DNA of 64,000 nt from Bacillus thuringiensis (GCF_014932895.1 NZ_JACYOF010000001.1:744001-808000); one strand, 5' to 3'. Positions 45,513 through 55,921 are shown, numbered from the stretch's first letter. Numbers and translations: made by a program. The notes: generated by a model from the letters alone, not told the origin.

Positions 45513-46193
45513 TCCTATTAATGTTTCTAATTCCTCAGCTGTAACGCTCCGCCATTTTCCTACCTCAAGCTCATTTAGCTCTATATTCATAATGCGCACT
45601 CGCTTTAGCTTTGTTACAGTAAACCCGAAAGCACGGCTCATTCTGCGAATTTGTCTGTTCATTCCTTGCGTTAGAACGATGCGAAATGTAGACTGATCCA
45701 CTCTCGTCACTTTACATGGCTTCGTCATTCCATCTTTAATCTTTACACCATTGGACATCTCATTAATAAACCAATCTGTAAAAGGTTTATCGACAGTGAC
45801 AACATATTCTTTCTCGTGCTCATGATCTCCGTGTAAAATTTGATTCGCAATCGCACCATCGTTTGTTAATAAAATAAGACCTTCCGATGCTTTATCTAAT
45901 CGTCCAACAGGAAAAATCCGCTCTGGGTAATCGATATAATCAATAATATTGTCTTCAATATGATCGGCTGCTGTACAAGTAATTCCGACTGGTTTATGGA
46001 AAGCAATATACACCTTTTCTTTCTCTTCCTTTGCAATAACCTGTCCATCAATCGTTACAACATCACTTTCGTTAACGAAGGAACCGTGCGTACATATCTC
46101 ACCGTTAATCGCGACGCGCCCTGCTTTAATCAGACGGTCTGTTTCACGTCTAGAGCAGGATTTTGCTTCGCTTATGTATTGGTTGATTTTCAT
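45504..46193 (-). CDS. rluF: 23S rRNA pseudouridine synthase, RluF-like
   Basis: 229 residues: N-terminal S4 RNA-binding domain (MKINQYISEAKSCSRRETDR) and a pseudouridine synthase domain with the catalytic Asp in PVGRLDKASEGLILLTND near 97. The GMNRQIRRMSRAFGF segment and the MNIELNELEVGKWR end fit RluF better than RsuA. Acts on 23S rRNA. AAGGAA-type site before the ATG. Confidence 0.87.
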   Translation of the reverse strand: MKINQYISEAKSCSRRETDRLIKAGRVAINGEICTHGSFVNESDVVTIDGQVIAKEEKEKVYIAFHKPVGITCTAADHIEDNIIDYIDYPERIFPVGRLDKASEGLILLTNDGAIANQILHGDHEHEKEYVVTVDKPFTDWFINEMSNGVKIKDGMTKPCKVTRVDQSTFRIVLTQGMNRQIRRMSRAFGFTVTKLKRVRIMNIELNELEVGKWRSVTAEELETLIGQL

Positions 46194-46218
46194 GTTTTAT
46201 TCCTTTTCTTATATATTA

Positions 46219-46265
46219 AAAGCGTCAACCTATGGCAATATCATTATGCCACGATTGACGCTCCT
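46219..46265 (-). terminator. Terminator after the 30-aa ORF
   Basis: AGCGTCAA...TTGACGCT with an inner TGGCAT/ATGCCA-type pairing, T-rich tail on the minus strand. Confidence 0.75.
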
Positions 46266-46358
46266 TTACTTCGCAAAAACAACTAAATAGATAACCCCAA
46301 TCACCAAAAATATTCCACAACAAGCTAACAATACTTTTGCAAGTTTGTCCATAAACAT
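46266..46358 (-). CDS. Small one-span membrane peptide, 30 aa
   Basis: MFMDKLAKVLLACCGIFLVI then a hydrophobic end and VFAK. A GGGGAAACC purine site precedes it and a strong terminator follows within 2 bp, which favours a real gene. An ATG two codons later is equally possible. Function unknown; probably expressed with mutS2 just upstream. Confidence 0.55.
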   Translation of the reverse strand: MFMDKLAKVLLACCGIFLVIGVIYLVVFAK

Positions 46359-46388
46359 ATAATGGTTTCCCCTTTGTTTCGTTGTTTG

Positions 46389-48749
46389 CTATTTTAATTC
46401 GACAACCGTTACGCCTAGGCCTCCCTCGCCCATGTCACCGTAACGGAAGCTTTTTACACCGCGGTGCTTCTTCAAGTAATCTTGTACACCTTGGCGAAGC
46501 GCTCCTGTTCCTTTACCGTGAATGATTGATACACGAGGATAACTTGCAAGCTGGGCATCGTCTAAATATTTCTCAACGCGCACCATTGCATTTTCAAAAC
46601 GTTCACCACGAAGATCAAGTTCTAATGAAACGTGATAGTCTCTACCTTTTACCGTTGCAACTGCTTTTTTCTCTGTTTGCTTCGGTGTATTAATGTATTC
46701 CATATTAGACTCTTTTACTTTCATTTTCAGAATACCGATTTGTACGCTCCACTCTGTATCACTTACTTTTTCAAGTAGTTGACCTTTTTGACCGAACGTT
46801 AATACTTTTACTTCATCGCCTGCTTGTAATTGTTGTTTCGGCGCTGTGTTTTTCACGTTTACCTTTTGTTTCTTCACAAGTTCTGGCGCTGCGCCTTCTA
46901 GACGGCTCTTCGCTTCAATTAGCTCGTGATCTTTTACGTTTGCAAGCTGTGCTTTACGCAATTGACGAAGTTCTTGAATAATGCCTTCTGCTTCTTTCTT
47001 TGCAGCTTCGACTTTTTCTTCCCCTTCTTTTTGCACTTTTAATAATCGTTCATCACGCTCTTCGTTAAATTCAACAATTTGACGTTGTAATTCGCGATGA
47101 AGTTTTTCAGATTGCTTTCGCAGTGCCTCTGCTTCGTTCCAGTCACGTTCCGCGTTCTTTTGACTTTCTTCTAACTTCGCAATCATATTTTCAATTTTAT
47201 TCGTATCTGTACTTATATGGTTACGAGCTCGATCAATAACGCGATCAGATAATCCAAGGCGCTTCGAGATTTCAAAGGCGTTACTACGTCCTGGTACACC
47301 GATTAATAATTTATACGTTGGGCTTAATGTATTTACATCAAACTCAACACTCGCATTAATAACCTGCTCACGGTTATATCCGTATGCTTTTAATTCTGGA
47401 TAATGCGTCGTTGCAACAACACGAGCACCGCGATTACATACTTCATCTAAAATTGAAATTGCTAGTGCAGCCCCTTCTTGCGGGTCTGTTCCAGCACCTA
47501 ATTCATCAAATAAAACTAAGCTTTCAAAATCAGCTTTTTCTAAAATATCAACAATGTTCACCATATGTGAGGAGAACGTACTTAAACTTTGTTCAATTGA
47601 TTGCTCATCACCGATATCAGCAAAGATATTTTTAAATACACAAATCTCTGATTCGTCCATTACTGGAATGTGAAGACCAGATTGCGCCATTAATACACAA
47701 ATACCAACTGTTTTCAGCGTAACTGTTTTACCACCTGTATTCGGTCCTGTAATAACAATGGTCGTGAAATCTTTACCAAGCATAATGTTATTCGGCACGA
47801 TAACTTCCGGATCAATAAGCGGATGACGTGCTTGTCTTAAATCCATATAACGTTCGTTGTTTACGATTGGCTTCGTTGCTTTCATTCGCTTCGCATAAAA
47901 AGCTTTCGCAAAAATAAAGTCAAGATTTGCAACTACTTCTACGTTAGATAAAACGATATCAGCTTCTACTGCCACTTCTTCTGTTAACATCATTAAAATG
48001 CGTTCAATTTCTTGTTTTTCTTTCACACGTGCTTCTTGAAGTGCGTTATTTAATTCTACAATTACTTGTGGTTCAATAAATAACGTTTGTCCAGAAGCAG
48101 ATTGATCGTGAACAATACCGCCATATACACCGCGGTATTCTTGTTTTACCGGGATGACGTAACGTTCGTTACGAATCGTTACAATCGCATCTGATAACAT
48201 CTTTTGTGCGTTTGAAGAACGCGTCATATTCTCTAACTTTTCACGAATACGGCTTTCCGCAGTACGAATTTGGTTACGAATACCACGCAGTTTATCACTT
48301 GCGCTATCAACTACCTCACCGCCATCACCGATGCAATTTGTAATTTTCTTTTCTAAGTCATATAAAGATACAATTTGAGCGACATGTCTTTCTAAAATTG
48401 GAAGTTCCACACCGTTATCAACCATATCTTCGATGAAACGCTTCATTTGGCGACTACCGTACATCGTATTTGCAATATCAAGTAGTTCGTTTGGACTTAA
48501 CATACTTCCGATCTTTGCACGCTTCACATTTGAGCGTACATCAGAAATACCACCTAATGGCGCACTCCCTTTTAAACGAATGACTTTCGCCGCTTCATCC
48601 GTTGTATCTTGCATTTCTACAATTTCTTCAAAATCAGTGCTCGGCACTAAATTCTTCACTTTATCACGACCAAGTGAAGAGGCTGTATGTTCAAGTAATT
48701 GTTCTTTTACTTTATTGTATTCTAATACACGCAACGTTCTTTCTAACAT
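46389..48749 (-). CDS. mutS2: MutS2, ribosome-rescue/anti-recombination ATPase
   Basis: 786 residues. MutS-type ATPase with Walker A GPNTGGKT near 333 and the [16 protein letters not shown] Walker B near 407, then a long coiled coil (about 515-630), a KOW-like part and a C-terminal Smr nuclease domain ([11 protein letters not shown] and IHGKGTGAL). Lacks the mismatch-recognition domain of MutS. MutS2 limits recombination and in B. subtilis acts on collided ribosomes. Confidence 0.95.
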   Translation of the reverse strand: MLERTLRVLEYNKVKEQLLEHTASSLGRDKVKNLVPSTDFEEIVEMQDTTDEAAKVIRLKGSAPLGGISDVRSNVKRAKIGSMLSPNELLDIANTMYGSRQMKRFIEDMVDNGVELPILERHVAQIVSLYDLEKKITNCIGDGGEVVDSASDKLRGIRNQIRTAESRIREKLENMTRSSNAQKMLSDAIVTIRNERYVIPVKQEYRGVYGGIVHDQSASGQTLFIEPQVIVELNNALQEARVKEKQEIERILMMLTEEVAVEADIVLSNVEVVANLDFIFAKAFYAKRMKATKPIVNNERYMDLRQARHPLIDPEVIVPNNIMLGKDFTTIVITGPNTGGKTVTLKTVGICVLMAQSGLHIPVMDESEICVFKNIFADIGDEQSIEQSLSTFSSHMVNIVDILEKADFESLVLFDELGAGTDPQEGAALAISILDEVCNRGARVVATTHYPELKAYGYNREQVINASVEFDVNTLSPTYKLLIGVPGRSNAFEISKRLGLSDRVIDRARNHISTDTNKIENMIAKLEESQKNAERDWNEAEALRKQSEKLHRELQRQIVEFNEERDERLLKVQKEGEEKVEAAKKEAEGIIQELRQLRKAQLANVKDHELIEAKSRLEGAAPELVKKQKVNVKNTAPKQQLQAGDEVKVLTFGQKGQLLEKVSDTEWSVQIGILKMKVKESNMEYINTPKQTEKKAVATVKGRDYHVSLELDLRGERFENAMVRVEKYLDDAQLASYPRVSIIHGKGTGALRQGVQDYLKKHRGVKSFRYGDMGEGGLGVTVVELK

Positions 48750-48768
48750 GTTGCAGGTCCCCCTTGTG

Positions 48769-50490
48769 TTACTTATTACGTTTAATATAGTCTAATAAAC
48801 GTTCAATATCCCACGTGTTAATCACGGTATCTTTTTGAATCCACCCTTTACGTGCTGCTGCTACACCTGTTTCCATATCTTCTAACATTTCAAGTGTATG
48901 AGCATCCGTATTAATCGCTACTTTTACACCAGCATCTTGTGCTTGTTTTAATAATTTCGCGCTTAAATCTAAACGGTTTGGATTTGCATTTAATTCTAAA
49001 ACTGTATTTGTTTCTTTTGCGAGTTCGATTAATAAATCTGTATCTACATCATAACCCTCACGGCGTCCAAGAAGACGTCCTGTCGGATGGGCAATCATTG
49101 TGACATGCTTATTCTCAAGTGCCGTGCGAAGACGTTTCATAATCGTTTCCCGGTCTTGTGAGAAGCTAGAGTGAATAGCTCCAATAACATAATCTAATTC
49201 TGCTAATACTTCATCATCAAAATCAAGCGAGGCATCTGGTAAAATGTCCATTTCAATTCCGCGTAAAATTGTAATGTCTGGATACTTTTCATTCATGCGC
49301 TCAATTTCTTTTCCTTGTTCACGAAGACGCTCTTTCGTCAGACCGTTTGCTACTTTCAAGTATTGTGAATGATCGGTAATTGCCATGAATTTATATCCAC
49401 GAGCACGACATGCTTGTACCATTTCTTCAATTGAAAAAGCGCCGTCACTCCATGTTGTATGCATATGTAAATCACCTTGTATATCAGAGAACTGAATTAA
49501 GTTCGGATACTCTTTAATTAATTCAATTTCTTTCCCATCTTCACGCACTTCTGGTGGGATGAATGGAAGACCGAAATGAGCAAAGAACTCCTCTTCTGTT
49601 TCAAATGTCTTCACTTCACCTGTTTCCAGATTCTCTACACCGTACTCACTAATTTTTTCACCTTTATCTTTTGCAATTTGGCGCATTTTTACGTTATGGT
49701 CTTTTGATCCTGTGAAATGGTGAAGAGTTGTAATAAATTCTTCTGGTTTTACAAGGCGGAAATCAATCGAAATATCATATTCATACTGAAGACGAACAGA
49801 CACTTTCGTATCTCCACTTGCGATTACTTCAATCATATTATCGAATTGTAATAAATGTTCACGTACTGCTGCTGGTTCTGTCGTTGCGATAATGAAGTCT
49901 AAATCCTTCACTGTCTCGCGAACACGGCGTAAGCTACCTGCGCGTGAGAAACGAATTACTTCAGCAACATTCGACAATTTCTCCTCTATTTCCCCGGCAA
50001 TAGGCAATACCATCGCAATTGGTAAACGCTCTGGACGAGAGCCTACTTGATCAATCGCTTCTAATATTTTCTCTTCTGTTTTTTTACCGAAACCAGCTAA
50101 AGCTTGTACTTTATTTTCTTCACAAGCAGCTTTTAGCGTTTCCACATCAACAATACCAAGTTCTTTGTATAACTTAGCTACCTTCTTACCACCAAGGCCT
50201 GGAAGTTTTAATAACGGTAATAAACTACTCGGTACTTCTTTTTCAAGTTCTTGTAATACTTCGGATGTTCCCGATTCTATATATTCTTGAATAACGGCTG
50301 CTGTTCCTTTTCCGATGCCTGGAATCTTTGTGAAATCTTCAATTTCAGAAAGACTACGATCATCACTTTCTAGTGCCGCTGCCGCTTTACGGAATGCAGA
50401 TATTTTAAATGGATTCGCGCCCTTCAGTTCCATAAACAGCCCGATTGTCTCCAGTAATTTAATAACTTGTTTTTTATTTACTTTCATCAT
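48769..50490 (-). CDS. polX: DNA polymerase X with C-terminal PHP domain
   Basis: 573 residues. Helix-hairpin-helix ([15 protein letters not shown], near 48), pol-beta-like nucleotidyl transferase core with [12 protein letters not shown] carrying catalytic aspartates near 200, and a C-terminal PHP 3'-5' exonuclease domain ([12 protein letters not shown] near 340, AHPTGRL, INTDAH). Gap-filling repair polymerase. Two consecutive ATGs at the start; either may be used. Confidence 0.94.
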   Translation of the reverse strand: MMKVNKKQVIKLLETIGLFMELKGANPFKISAFRKAAAALESDDRSLSEIEDFTKIPGIGKGTAAVIQEYIESGTSEVLQELEKEVPSSLLPLLKLPGLGGKKVAKLYKELGIVDVETLKAACEENKVQALAGFGKKTEEKILEAIDQVGSRPERLPIAMVLPIAGEIEEKLSNVAEVIRFSRAGSLRRVRETVKDLDFIIATTEPAAVREHLLQFDNMIEVIASGDTKVSVRLQYEYDISIDFRLVKPEEFITTLHHFTGSKDHNVKMRQIAKDKGEKISEYGVENLETGEVKTFETEEEFFAHFGLPFIPPEVREDGKEIELIKEYPNLIQFSDIQGDLHMHTTWSDGAFSIEEMVQACRARGYKFMAITDHSQYLKVANGLTKERLREQGKEIERMNEKYPDITILRGIEMDILPDASLDFDDEVLAELDYVIGAIHSSFSQDRETIMKRLRTALENKHVTMIAHPTGRLLGRREGYDVDTDLLIELAKETNTVLELNANPNRLDLSAKLLKQAQDAGVKVAINTDAHTLEMLEDMETGVAAARKGWIQKDTVINTWDIERLLDYIKRNK

Positions 50491-50513
50491 TGCCCCCGCC
50501 TTTCTTTCATAGA

Positions 50514-50546
50514 AAAAAACTCCTCTTTCCGAAAAAAGAGAAGTTA
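50514..50546 (-). terminator. Hairpin between cvpA and polX
   Basis: ACTTCTCTTT-TTTCGG-AAAGAGGAGT followed by TTTTTTTC on the minus strand; it would separate zapA-cvpA from polX-mutS2. Confidence 0.8.
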
Positions 50547-51083
50547 TACTCTGCTACCTGTCTGCCATAGTTCCTTCACCTTTTCAGAAAGAATCGGTGT
50601 ATCGTCTACAATTATTTTGCTAATTGATGATGTTTGTAATTGTGTTTGTACTTGTTCAATCGGAAGAATGTTTCCAATAATAATTAAGACAAACAAAATA
50701 ATATAAACTTCTAAAAACCCGAGGATTGCCCCCGCAAACGCATTTACTTGCTTTAAAACCGGTATTTCTGCAAACATATTTAACAAATTACCAAGTAATG
50801 AAAGCGCGATTTTTGTAATAATAAATAATACGATAAACGCAATCGCTTGATAGAATACAGTTTCAATATTATTTGCATCAATCCATTCTGGAACAGATAC
50901 ATTTTTATCAAATGGATACGGAATAAATTTCGCAAGTGCTGGCGCTAAATCTTTACAGTACCAGTATGCAACAAGGTATGCGATAATAAAGCTTGTTAAC
51001 TTTACAAGTTGTAAAATAAACCCTCTGCGTAAGCCGAGGAAAAATCCCATAACAAGCAGTAAAATGATAATAATATCAATCAT
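50544..51083 (-). CDS. cvpA: CvpA-family membrane protein
   Basis: 179 residues with four spans, starting MIDIIIILLLVMGFFLGLRR and containing the family GLRRGF turn and a NAFAGAILGFLEV segment. Function in Bacillus unknown (named for colicin V production in E. coli). One base separates it from zapA upstream. Confidence 0.86.
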   Translation of the reverse strand: MIDIIIILLLVMGFFLGLRRGFILQLVKLTSFIIAYLVAYWYCKDLAPALAKFIPYPFDKNVSVPEWIDANNIETVFYQAIAFIVLFIITKIALSLLGNLLNMFAEIPVLKQVNAFAGAILGFLEVYIILFVLIIIGNILPIEQVQTQLQTSSISKIIVDDTPILSEKVKELWQTGSRV

Positions 51084-51084
51084 G

Positions 51085-51354
51085 TTATTCCATTCCTTTT
51101 TTTGTCATACTTTCTTTCAACTTTTCATGTTCTTCTTTTAATTTTATGTAATCGTGTATGACGTTTACCGCCGTCAATACCGCTAGTCTACTCGTATCAA
51201 GCGAAGGATTCTTGGCATTGAGTTCGCGCATTTTATCATCCACAATCGCTGCTACCATGCGGATATGACTTGTACTTTCATCGCCAACAACTGAATATTG
51301 TTGACCATAGATTTCTACATTAATTCGACTTTTCTTTCCCTTTTGTTGTGACAA
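51085..51354 (-). CDS. zapA: ZapA, FtsZ-ring-associated protein
   Basis: 89 residues. The N-terminal ZapA fold has [16 protein letters not shown] and the C-terminal coiled coil has [13 protein letters not shown]. Bundles FtsZ filaments at the division site. Start is TTG at 51354 with GGAGG 8 nt upstream; the TTG 15 bp earlier overlaps that site. Divergent from rnhC. Confidence 0.93.
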   Translation of the reverse strand: MSQQKGKKSRINVEIYGQQYSVVGDESTSHIRMVAAIVDDKMRELNAKNPSLDTSRLAVLTAVNVIHDYIKLKEEHEKLKESMTKKGME

Positions 51355-51477
51355 CTCACCGGCCTCCAATCACGTACAGAATCCTAAAGTTTATCATACC
51401 ATGAACCTTCATAATATGGAAACAGAAAGAACAATCCGATATGATAAAAATACCAATATAAAAAAGGAGCGACCATT

Positions 51478-52413
51478 TTGTCAAATTCTATCGTAATACA
51501 AACAAGTTCTACAGTAATTGAAGACATGAAACAACAATATAAACAAGCGCTTAGCCCGAAAATTCCGCAAGGCGGTATCTTTATGGCTAAGGTGCCATCT
51601 TGCACAATTACAGCGTATAAATCTGGAAAAGTAATGTTCCAAGGAGGCCGTGCTGAAGCTGAAGCTGCTCGTTGGCAAACTGTCTCTCAAACACCAAAAA
51701 CAGCTGTAAAAAAATCGGTCGATTCACACCGTTATGCTCCGCCCGCTTCTATCAGCACAATGTCTATTGTAGGGTCTGATGAAGTAGGTACTGGTGATTA
51801 CTTCGGACCGATGACAGTAGTTGCTGTATATGTGGATGCAAAACAAATTCCACTTTTAAAAGAACTTGGTGTAAAAGACTCTAAAAACTTAAATGATGAT
51901 CAAATTACTGCCATTGCCAAACAACTTCTTCACGTTGTTCCTTATAGCTCTCTCGTTCTTCATAATGAAAAATATAACGAGCTATTTGATAAAGGAAACA
52001 ACCAAGGTAAGCTAAAAGCTTTACTACATAATAAAGCTATTACAAACTTACTAGCGAAAATAGCGCCTATAAAACCAGACGGCGTCCTAATCGACCAATT
52101 CACACAACCTGATACATACTATAAATATTTAGCTAAACAAAAACAGGTACAACGTGAAAATGTTTATTTCGCTACGAAAGGCGAAAGTGTCCATTTAGCA
52201 GTAGCTGCTGCTTCTATTTTAGCTCGTTACTCATTTGTAAAACAGTTTGACGAACTAAGCAAAAAAGCTGGTATGTCACTTCCAAAAGGTGCTGGTAAAC
52301 AAGTTGATATTGCCGCTGCTAAATTAATTCAAAAGCTCGGTAAAGAAAAATTGCCTGAGTTTGTGAAACTACATTTTGCTAATACAGAGAAGGCATTTCG
52401 CTTATTAAAATAG
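51478..52413 (+). CDS. rnhC: Ribonuclease HIII
   Basis: Removes RNA from RNA-DNA hybrids. 311 residues: an N-terminal TBP-like domain (1-85) distinguishes HIII from HII. The catalytic domain has GSDEVGTGDYFGP near 97-109 (Asp, Glu), KDSKNL and a third acidic residue in VLIDQF near 203. Start is TTG at 51478 after AAGGAGCG. Confidence 0.95.
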   Translation: MSNSIVIQTSSTVIEDMKQQYKQALSPKIPQGGIFMAKVPSCTITAYKSGKVMFQGGRAEAEAARWQTVSQTPKTAVKKSVDSHRYAPPASISTMSIVGSDEVGTGDYFGPMTVVAVYVDAKQIPLLKELGVKDSKNLNDDQITAIAKQLLHVVPYSSLVLHNEKYNELFDKGNNQGKLKALLHNKAITNLLAKIAPIKPDGVLIDQFTQPDTYYKYLAKQKQVQRENVYFATKGESVHLAVAAASILARYSFVKQFDELSKKAGMSLPKGAGKQVDIAAAKLIQKLGKEKLPEFVKLHFANTEKAFRLLK

Positions 52414-52423
52414 TATCGACAAA

Positions 52424-52453
52424 AACAGGAGCCTGCAAACTCCTGTTTTTTGT
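52424..52453 (+). terminator. Terminator of rnhC
   Basis: AACAGGAG-CCTGCAAA-CTCCTGTTTTTTG hairpin. Confidence 0.9.
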
Positions 52454-52552
52454 TTCATATTACCTCAATTCAATATAATTGCATTTACTATTTTCCTCTT
52501 CCCTCTCCTAACTATATCGCTAAATCAACTCATTTTTCGTAATTCCCCTATA

Positions 52553-52588
52553 AAAAGGGAGAGCCACCAAGACTCTCCCTTTTTATAT
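52553..52588. terminator. Terminator of the 44-aa gene
   Basis: AAAAAGGGAGAG...CTCTCCCTTTTTATA hairpin directly after its stop. Confidence 0.9.
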
Positions 52589-52722
52589 TAGCTTTGTTTC
52601 TGCTTCTTATTTGATGAAGATACTTTATGAGAACCGGTTTCATGTGTCGTCGTTCCTTGTCCTTCTACCTCTGGAGAACCTAGGCTTGATCTTGAATGAT
52701 CTTTTTTCACTTTTTTACTCAT
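52588..52722 (-). CDS. Small hydrophilic protein, 44 aa (YuzL-like)
   Basis: Starts MSKKVKKDHSRSSLGSPEVE, then GQGTTTHETGSHK and a Lys/Gln-rich end. Fully hydrophilic, Ser/Thr/Lys-rich, with AGGGGTG before the ATG and a strong terminator after the stop. The composition and VEGQGTTT-type middle recall the YuzL family of small Bacillus proteins; that assignment is tentative. Confidence 0.7.
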   Translation of the reverse strand: MSKKVKKDHSRSSLGSPEVEGQGTTTHETGSHKVSSSNKKQKQS

Positions 52723-52783
52723 TTATATTCACCCCTTCGCGTTACTTTTTGCTACGGGGTAATAAACTATGCAAAATAAAAAG

Positions 52784-52812
52784 CGAGAGAAAATCCTCTC
52801 GCTTTTTTTATA
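52784..52812 (-). terminator. Terminator after the asnS 3' fragment
   Basis: AAGCGAGAG-GATTTT-CTCTCGCTTTTTA hairpin; similar in place and sequence to the one after intact asnS. Confidence 0.85.
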
Positions 52813-52814
52813 TT

Positions 52815-53117
52815 TTAGAATTCAGAAGAACCTGGAGTTCTTGGGAATGGAATTACGTCACGAATATTAGCCATACCAGTAGTGATGTACATTAGGAAGC
52901 GCTCGAAACCTAGACCGAATCCAGCGTGTTTTGTACCGTCGTATTTTCTAAGTTCTAAGTACCACCAGTAGTCCTCTTCATTCATACCTAATTCTTTAAT
53001 TCTGTCTACTAAAACGTCCATTCTTTCTTCACGTTGACTTCCGCCGATTAATTCGCCGATTCCAGGAACTAGAAGGTCAGTAGCAGCTACTTTTTTACCG
53101 TCGTCATTTAAGCGCAT
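52815..53117 (-). pseudogene. Duplicated 3' end of asnS (about 100 codons)
   Basis: Matches the last ~100 codons of asnS (54498-54799) almost base for base, with scattered substitutions and one extra codon (TT for T in [10 protein letters not shown]). Similarity begins abruptly at the codon before RLNDDGK. It keeps the catalytic-core motif [10 protein letters not shown] but lacks everything upstream, so it cannot make an active synthetase. Confidence 0.9.
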
Positions 53118-53272
53118 GCTAGACGTAAGTTCGCTAACGCCTTAAAGGCTTTACCTGACTCATAGAAGAAAAAAGACGAAGCGAACATAAAGTAACTCTA
53201 AAATCAACCTACTATTACATATTTTGGAGTCACTTGACGTTTACTTATATATGTTAGCCTTTATTCACTTTA
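53118..53272. other. Spacer between the asnS fragment and the repeat protein gene
   Basis: No gene or terminator recognised. It marks the left junction of the segment lying between the two asnS 3' ends. Confidence 0.4.
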
Positions 53273-54184
53273 CTATCTTGCAGCACTTGAGTCCCAAGCG
53301 CCGTTACTTCCGAAATAGTACCACACATTACCTATTTTCACCCAACCTGTTTGCATTGCTCCACTTCCGTTGAAGTAGTACCATACGCCTCCTACTTGTT
53401 GCCAGTCTTTTTGCATTGCACCACTTCCATTAAAGTAGTACCATACGCCTCCTACTTGTTGCCAGCCTGTTTGCATTGCTCCACTTCCGTTGAAGTAATA
53501 CCATACGCCTCCTACTTGTTGCCAGCCTGTTTGCATTGCTCCACTTCCGTTGAAGTAGTACCATACGCCCCCTACTTGTTGCCAGCCTGTTTGCATCGCT
53601 CCACTTCCGTTGAAGTAGTACCATACGCCCCCTACTTGTTGCCAACCTGTTTGCATTGCTCCACTTCCATTAAAGTAGTACCATACGCCTCCTACTTGTT
53701 GCCAGCCTGTTTGCATTGCTCCACTTCCGTTGAAGTAGTACCATACGCCTCCTATTTGTTTCCAGCCTGTTTGCTTCACGCCATTTGCATTGTAGTAATT
53801 CCATACAGCTCCATTTTGTTTCCAGCCCGTTTGCACTGTGTTACCTTGTTGCATTGCACCGTTTGCACCAAGTCTATAACCGTCAATCGTTGTATTCGCT
53901 GCCATTTGGCCATTACTATAAAAATAGTACCATGTACCCTTAATTTGCTTCCATCCTTTCGCTTTCGTTCCATTTTGATCATAGAAATACCACTTTCCAT
54001 TATCTTGTTTCCAATTGTCATGATAATGGTATTCTCCTGTTTCAAGCCCAAATTTTCCGCAGTTTGTCCAACAATGATGACCACCATTTTTATCCAATCC
54101 ACCTGGACTCGCATAAGCCGCTGTCGTTGATCCCATAATTGTTAGACCAATTGTCATCGCTACAATCTTCATGTTCTTTTTCAT
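53273..54184 (-). CDS. Secreted YHYH-motif protein with cell-wall-binding (choline-binding-type) repeats
   Basis: 303 residues. Signal peptide with AYA cleavage near 25; then GGLDKNGGHHCWTNCGKFG and GEYHYH, the YHYH domain. From about residue 62 on come about eleven 20-residue CW_binding_1 repeats of the form GWxQxxGxWYYFxxxGxM. Seven in the middle are nearly identical. Should be exported and bound to the cell surface. No catalytic domain is visible, so its role is unknown; it may be an adhesin or a spore/cell-wall factor. Confidence 0.82.
   Translation of the reverse strand: MKKNMKIVAMTIGLTIMGSTTAAYASPGGLDKNGGHHCWTNCGKFGLETGEYHYHDNWKQDNGKWYFYDQNGTKAKGWKQIKGTWYYFYSNGQMAANTTIDGYRLGANGAMQQGNTVQTGWKQNGAVWNYYNANGVKQTGWKQIGGVWYYFNGSGAMQTGWQQVGGVWYYFNGSGAMQTGWQQVGGVWYYFNGSGAMQTGWQQVGGVWYYFNGSGAMQTGWQQVGGVWYYFNGSGAMQTGWQQVGGVWYYFNGSGAMQKDWQQVGGVWYYFNGSGAMQTGWVKIGNVWYYFGSNGAWDSSAAR
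53341..53760. repeat. Seven tandem 60-bp repeats within the cell-wall-binding gene
   Basis: Seven consecutive 60-bp units, identical except for a few substitutions (for example CGTTGAAG/CATTAAAG), each encoding one GAMQTGWQQVGGVWYYFNGS unit. Degenerate units continue on both sides. Confidence 0.95.
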
Positions 54185-54460
54185 AAAATTACATTCCCCT
54201 TCTCTTTATCTGTTTATCTATCAAGCACTATTATATAATATTCGAATAAGATTAATAAAGAATTGTATTTTATATATTAAACAATTTAAAATACCAGAAA
54301 CAGAAGTAATCGTATACGCTAACTGTTTTACCACGGATTACTTTAACTGGATGATATGAATATAGCTGAAATACGAAAAAACGGTTAGAAAAATACCTTA
54401 TCGGAATCGCTTCCTTCTTCATAATCCATCGATTAACAACATTTTCTCTAATCAAATCAA
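54185..54460. other. Region between the repeat-protein gene and the asnS terminator
   Basis: A/T-rich; holds the upstream region of the repeat-protein gene with GGGG-type site near 54192. A 74-codon minus-strand frame crosses it (ending FYFKLFNI-like) but has no ribosome site and starts inside the asnS terminator, so it is not accepted. Confidence 0.4.
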
Positions 54461-54495
54461 AAAAGGCGAGAGCAATTGCTCTCGCCTTTTTCATA
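54461..54495 (-). terminator. Terminator of asnS
   Basis: AAAAGGCGAGAGC-AATT-GCTCTCGCCTTTTT hairpin. Confidence 0.9.
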
Positions 54496-54497
54496 CC

Positions 54498-55889
54498 CTA
54501 AAACTCAGAAGAACCTGGAGTTCTTGGGAATGGAATTACGTCACGGATGTTAGCCATGCCAGTGATGTACATTAGGAAGCGCTCGAAACCTAGACCGAAT
54601 CCAGCGTGTTTTGTACCGCCGTATTTTCTAAGTTCTAAGTACCACCAGTAGTCCTCTTCATTCATACCTAGTTCTTTAATTCTGTCTACTAAAACGTCCA
54701 TTCTTTCTTCACGTTGACTTCCGCCGATTAATTCGCCGATGCCAGGAACTAGAAGGTCAGTAGCAGCTACTGTTTTACCGTCGTCATTTAAGCGCATGTA
54801 GAATGCTTTAATGTCTTTCGGATAGTCAGTTACGAATACAGGGCGTTTGAAGATTTCTTCTGACAAGTATCTTTCGTGCTCTGTTTGTAAGTCAATACCC
54901 CATTCTACTGGGTATTTGAAGTCAGCACCTGACTCTTGAAGCACTTTAATTGCTTCTGTATATGTGATACGACCGAAGTCAGAGTTGATTACGTTGTTCA
55001 TGCGCTCTAGAACTGTTTTATCAACGAAGCTGTTGAAGAATTCCATTTCTTCTGGTGCATGCTCTAATACGTATTTCATTGCATATTTCAGCATATCTTC
55101 TGTAAGGTTCATTACGTCACCTAATTCAGCGAATGCAATCTCAGGCTCGACCATCCAGAACTCAGCAGCGTGGCGAGTTGTGTTTGAGTTTTCTGCACGG
55201 AATGTAGGTCCGAATGTGTATACATCACGGAATGCTAATGCATAAGCTTCAGCGTTCAGCTGTCCACTTACTGTTAAGTTTGTTTCTTTACCGAAGAAGT
55301 CTTTTGACTCATCAACTTGTCCGTCTTCACCTTTTGATACGTTGTTTAAATCCTGCGTTGTTACGCGGAACATTTCGCCAGCACCTTCTGTATCACTACC
55401 AGTGATGATTGGTGTGTGAACATGTACGAATCCACGTTCTTGGAAGAACTGATGAATCGCAAATGCTGCGATAGAACGTACGCGGAACGTTGCAGAGAAT
55501 GCGTTTGTTCTTGGGCGTAAGTGAGCGATTGTACGTAAGTATTCAAACGTGTGACGCTTCTTTTGAAGTGGGTAATCAGAATCTGATAAGCCCTCGATAT
55601 CAATTTTTTCTGCTTTAATTTCAAATGGTTGCTTCGCTCCAGGCGTTGCAATTACTTTACCTTCTACTTTAACTGAAGAGCTAAGTGGAAGCTTTGCAAT
55701 TTCTTTGAAGTTATCTAATTCTGTATCGAAAACGATTTGAACGCTTTTGAAGAAGCTACCGTCGTTTAATTCGATAAAACCAAATGCTTTTGAATCACGT
55801 AAGTTACGAATCCACCCTGATACTTGTACTGTTTGATCTGCATACTTTTCTGTATCTCTATACAGACTTTTTACTAATGTGTTTTCCAT
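54498..55889 (-). CDS. asnS: Asparaginyl-tRNA synthetase
   Basis: Charges tRNA-Asn. 463 residues: N-terminal OB-fold anticodon-binding domain (about 16-100, [21 protein letters not shown]) and a class II catalytic domain with motif 2 ([15 protein letters not shown]) and motif 3 ([15 protein letters not shown]). ATG at 55889 (MENTLVKS) follows AAAGGAG. Regulated by the T-box leader upstream. Its last ~100 codons are duplicated at 52815-53117. Confidence 0.97.
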   Translation of the reverse strand: MENTLVKSLYRDTEKYADQTVQVSGWIRNLRDSKAFGFIELNDGSFFKSVQIVFDTELDNFKEIAKLPLSSSVKVEGKVIATPGAKQPFEIKAEKIDIEGLSDSDYPLQKKRHTFEYLRTIAHLRPRTNAFSATFRVRSIAAFAIHQFFQERGFVHVHTPIITGSDTEGAGEMFRVTTQDLNNVSKGEDGQVDESKDFFGKETNLTVSGQLNAEAYALAFRDVYTFGPTFRAENSNTTRHAAEFWMVEPEIAFAELGDVMNLTEDMLKYAMKYVLEHAPEEMEFFNSFVDKTVLERMNNVINSDFGRITYTEAIKVLQESGADFKYPVEWGIDLQTEHERYLSEEIFKRPVFVTDYPKDIKAFYMRLNDDGKTVAATDLLVPGIGELIGGSQREERMDVLVDRIKELGMNEEDYWWYLELRKYGGTKHAGFGLGFERFLMYITGMANIRDVIPFPRTPGSSEF

Positions 55890-55921
55890 AGTGAAATTCT
55901 CCTTTGCTGATATATTTAAAT

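Noticed and set aside
53341-53760. Regular direct repeats, considered as a CRISPR array
   Set aside because: Units are contiguous 60-bp coding repeats with no unique spacers and no cas genes nearby.
53351-54130. 259-codon open frame on the plus strand opposite the cell-wall repeat gene
   Set aside because: It is open only because the 60-bp repeat lacks stops in this frame. It has no ribosome site, and the minus-strand protein has a signal peptide and a known repeat family.
54270-54494. 74-codon minus-strand frame after asnS
   Set aside because: Begins inside the asnS terminator hairpin and has no ribosome site; no family resemblance.
52784-54497. Considered the asnS-flanked segment as an integrative element with integrase
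   Set aside because: No integrase, transposase or terminal inverted repeats were seen between the two asnS tails; only the duplication itself is supported.
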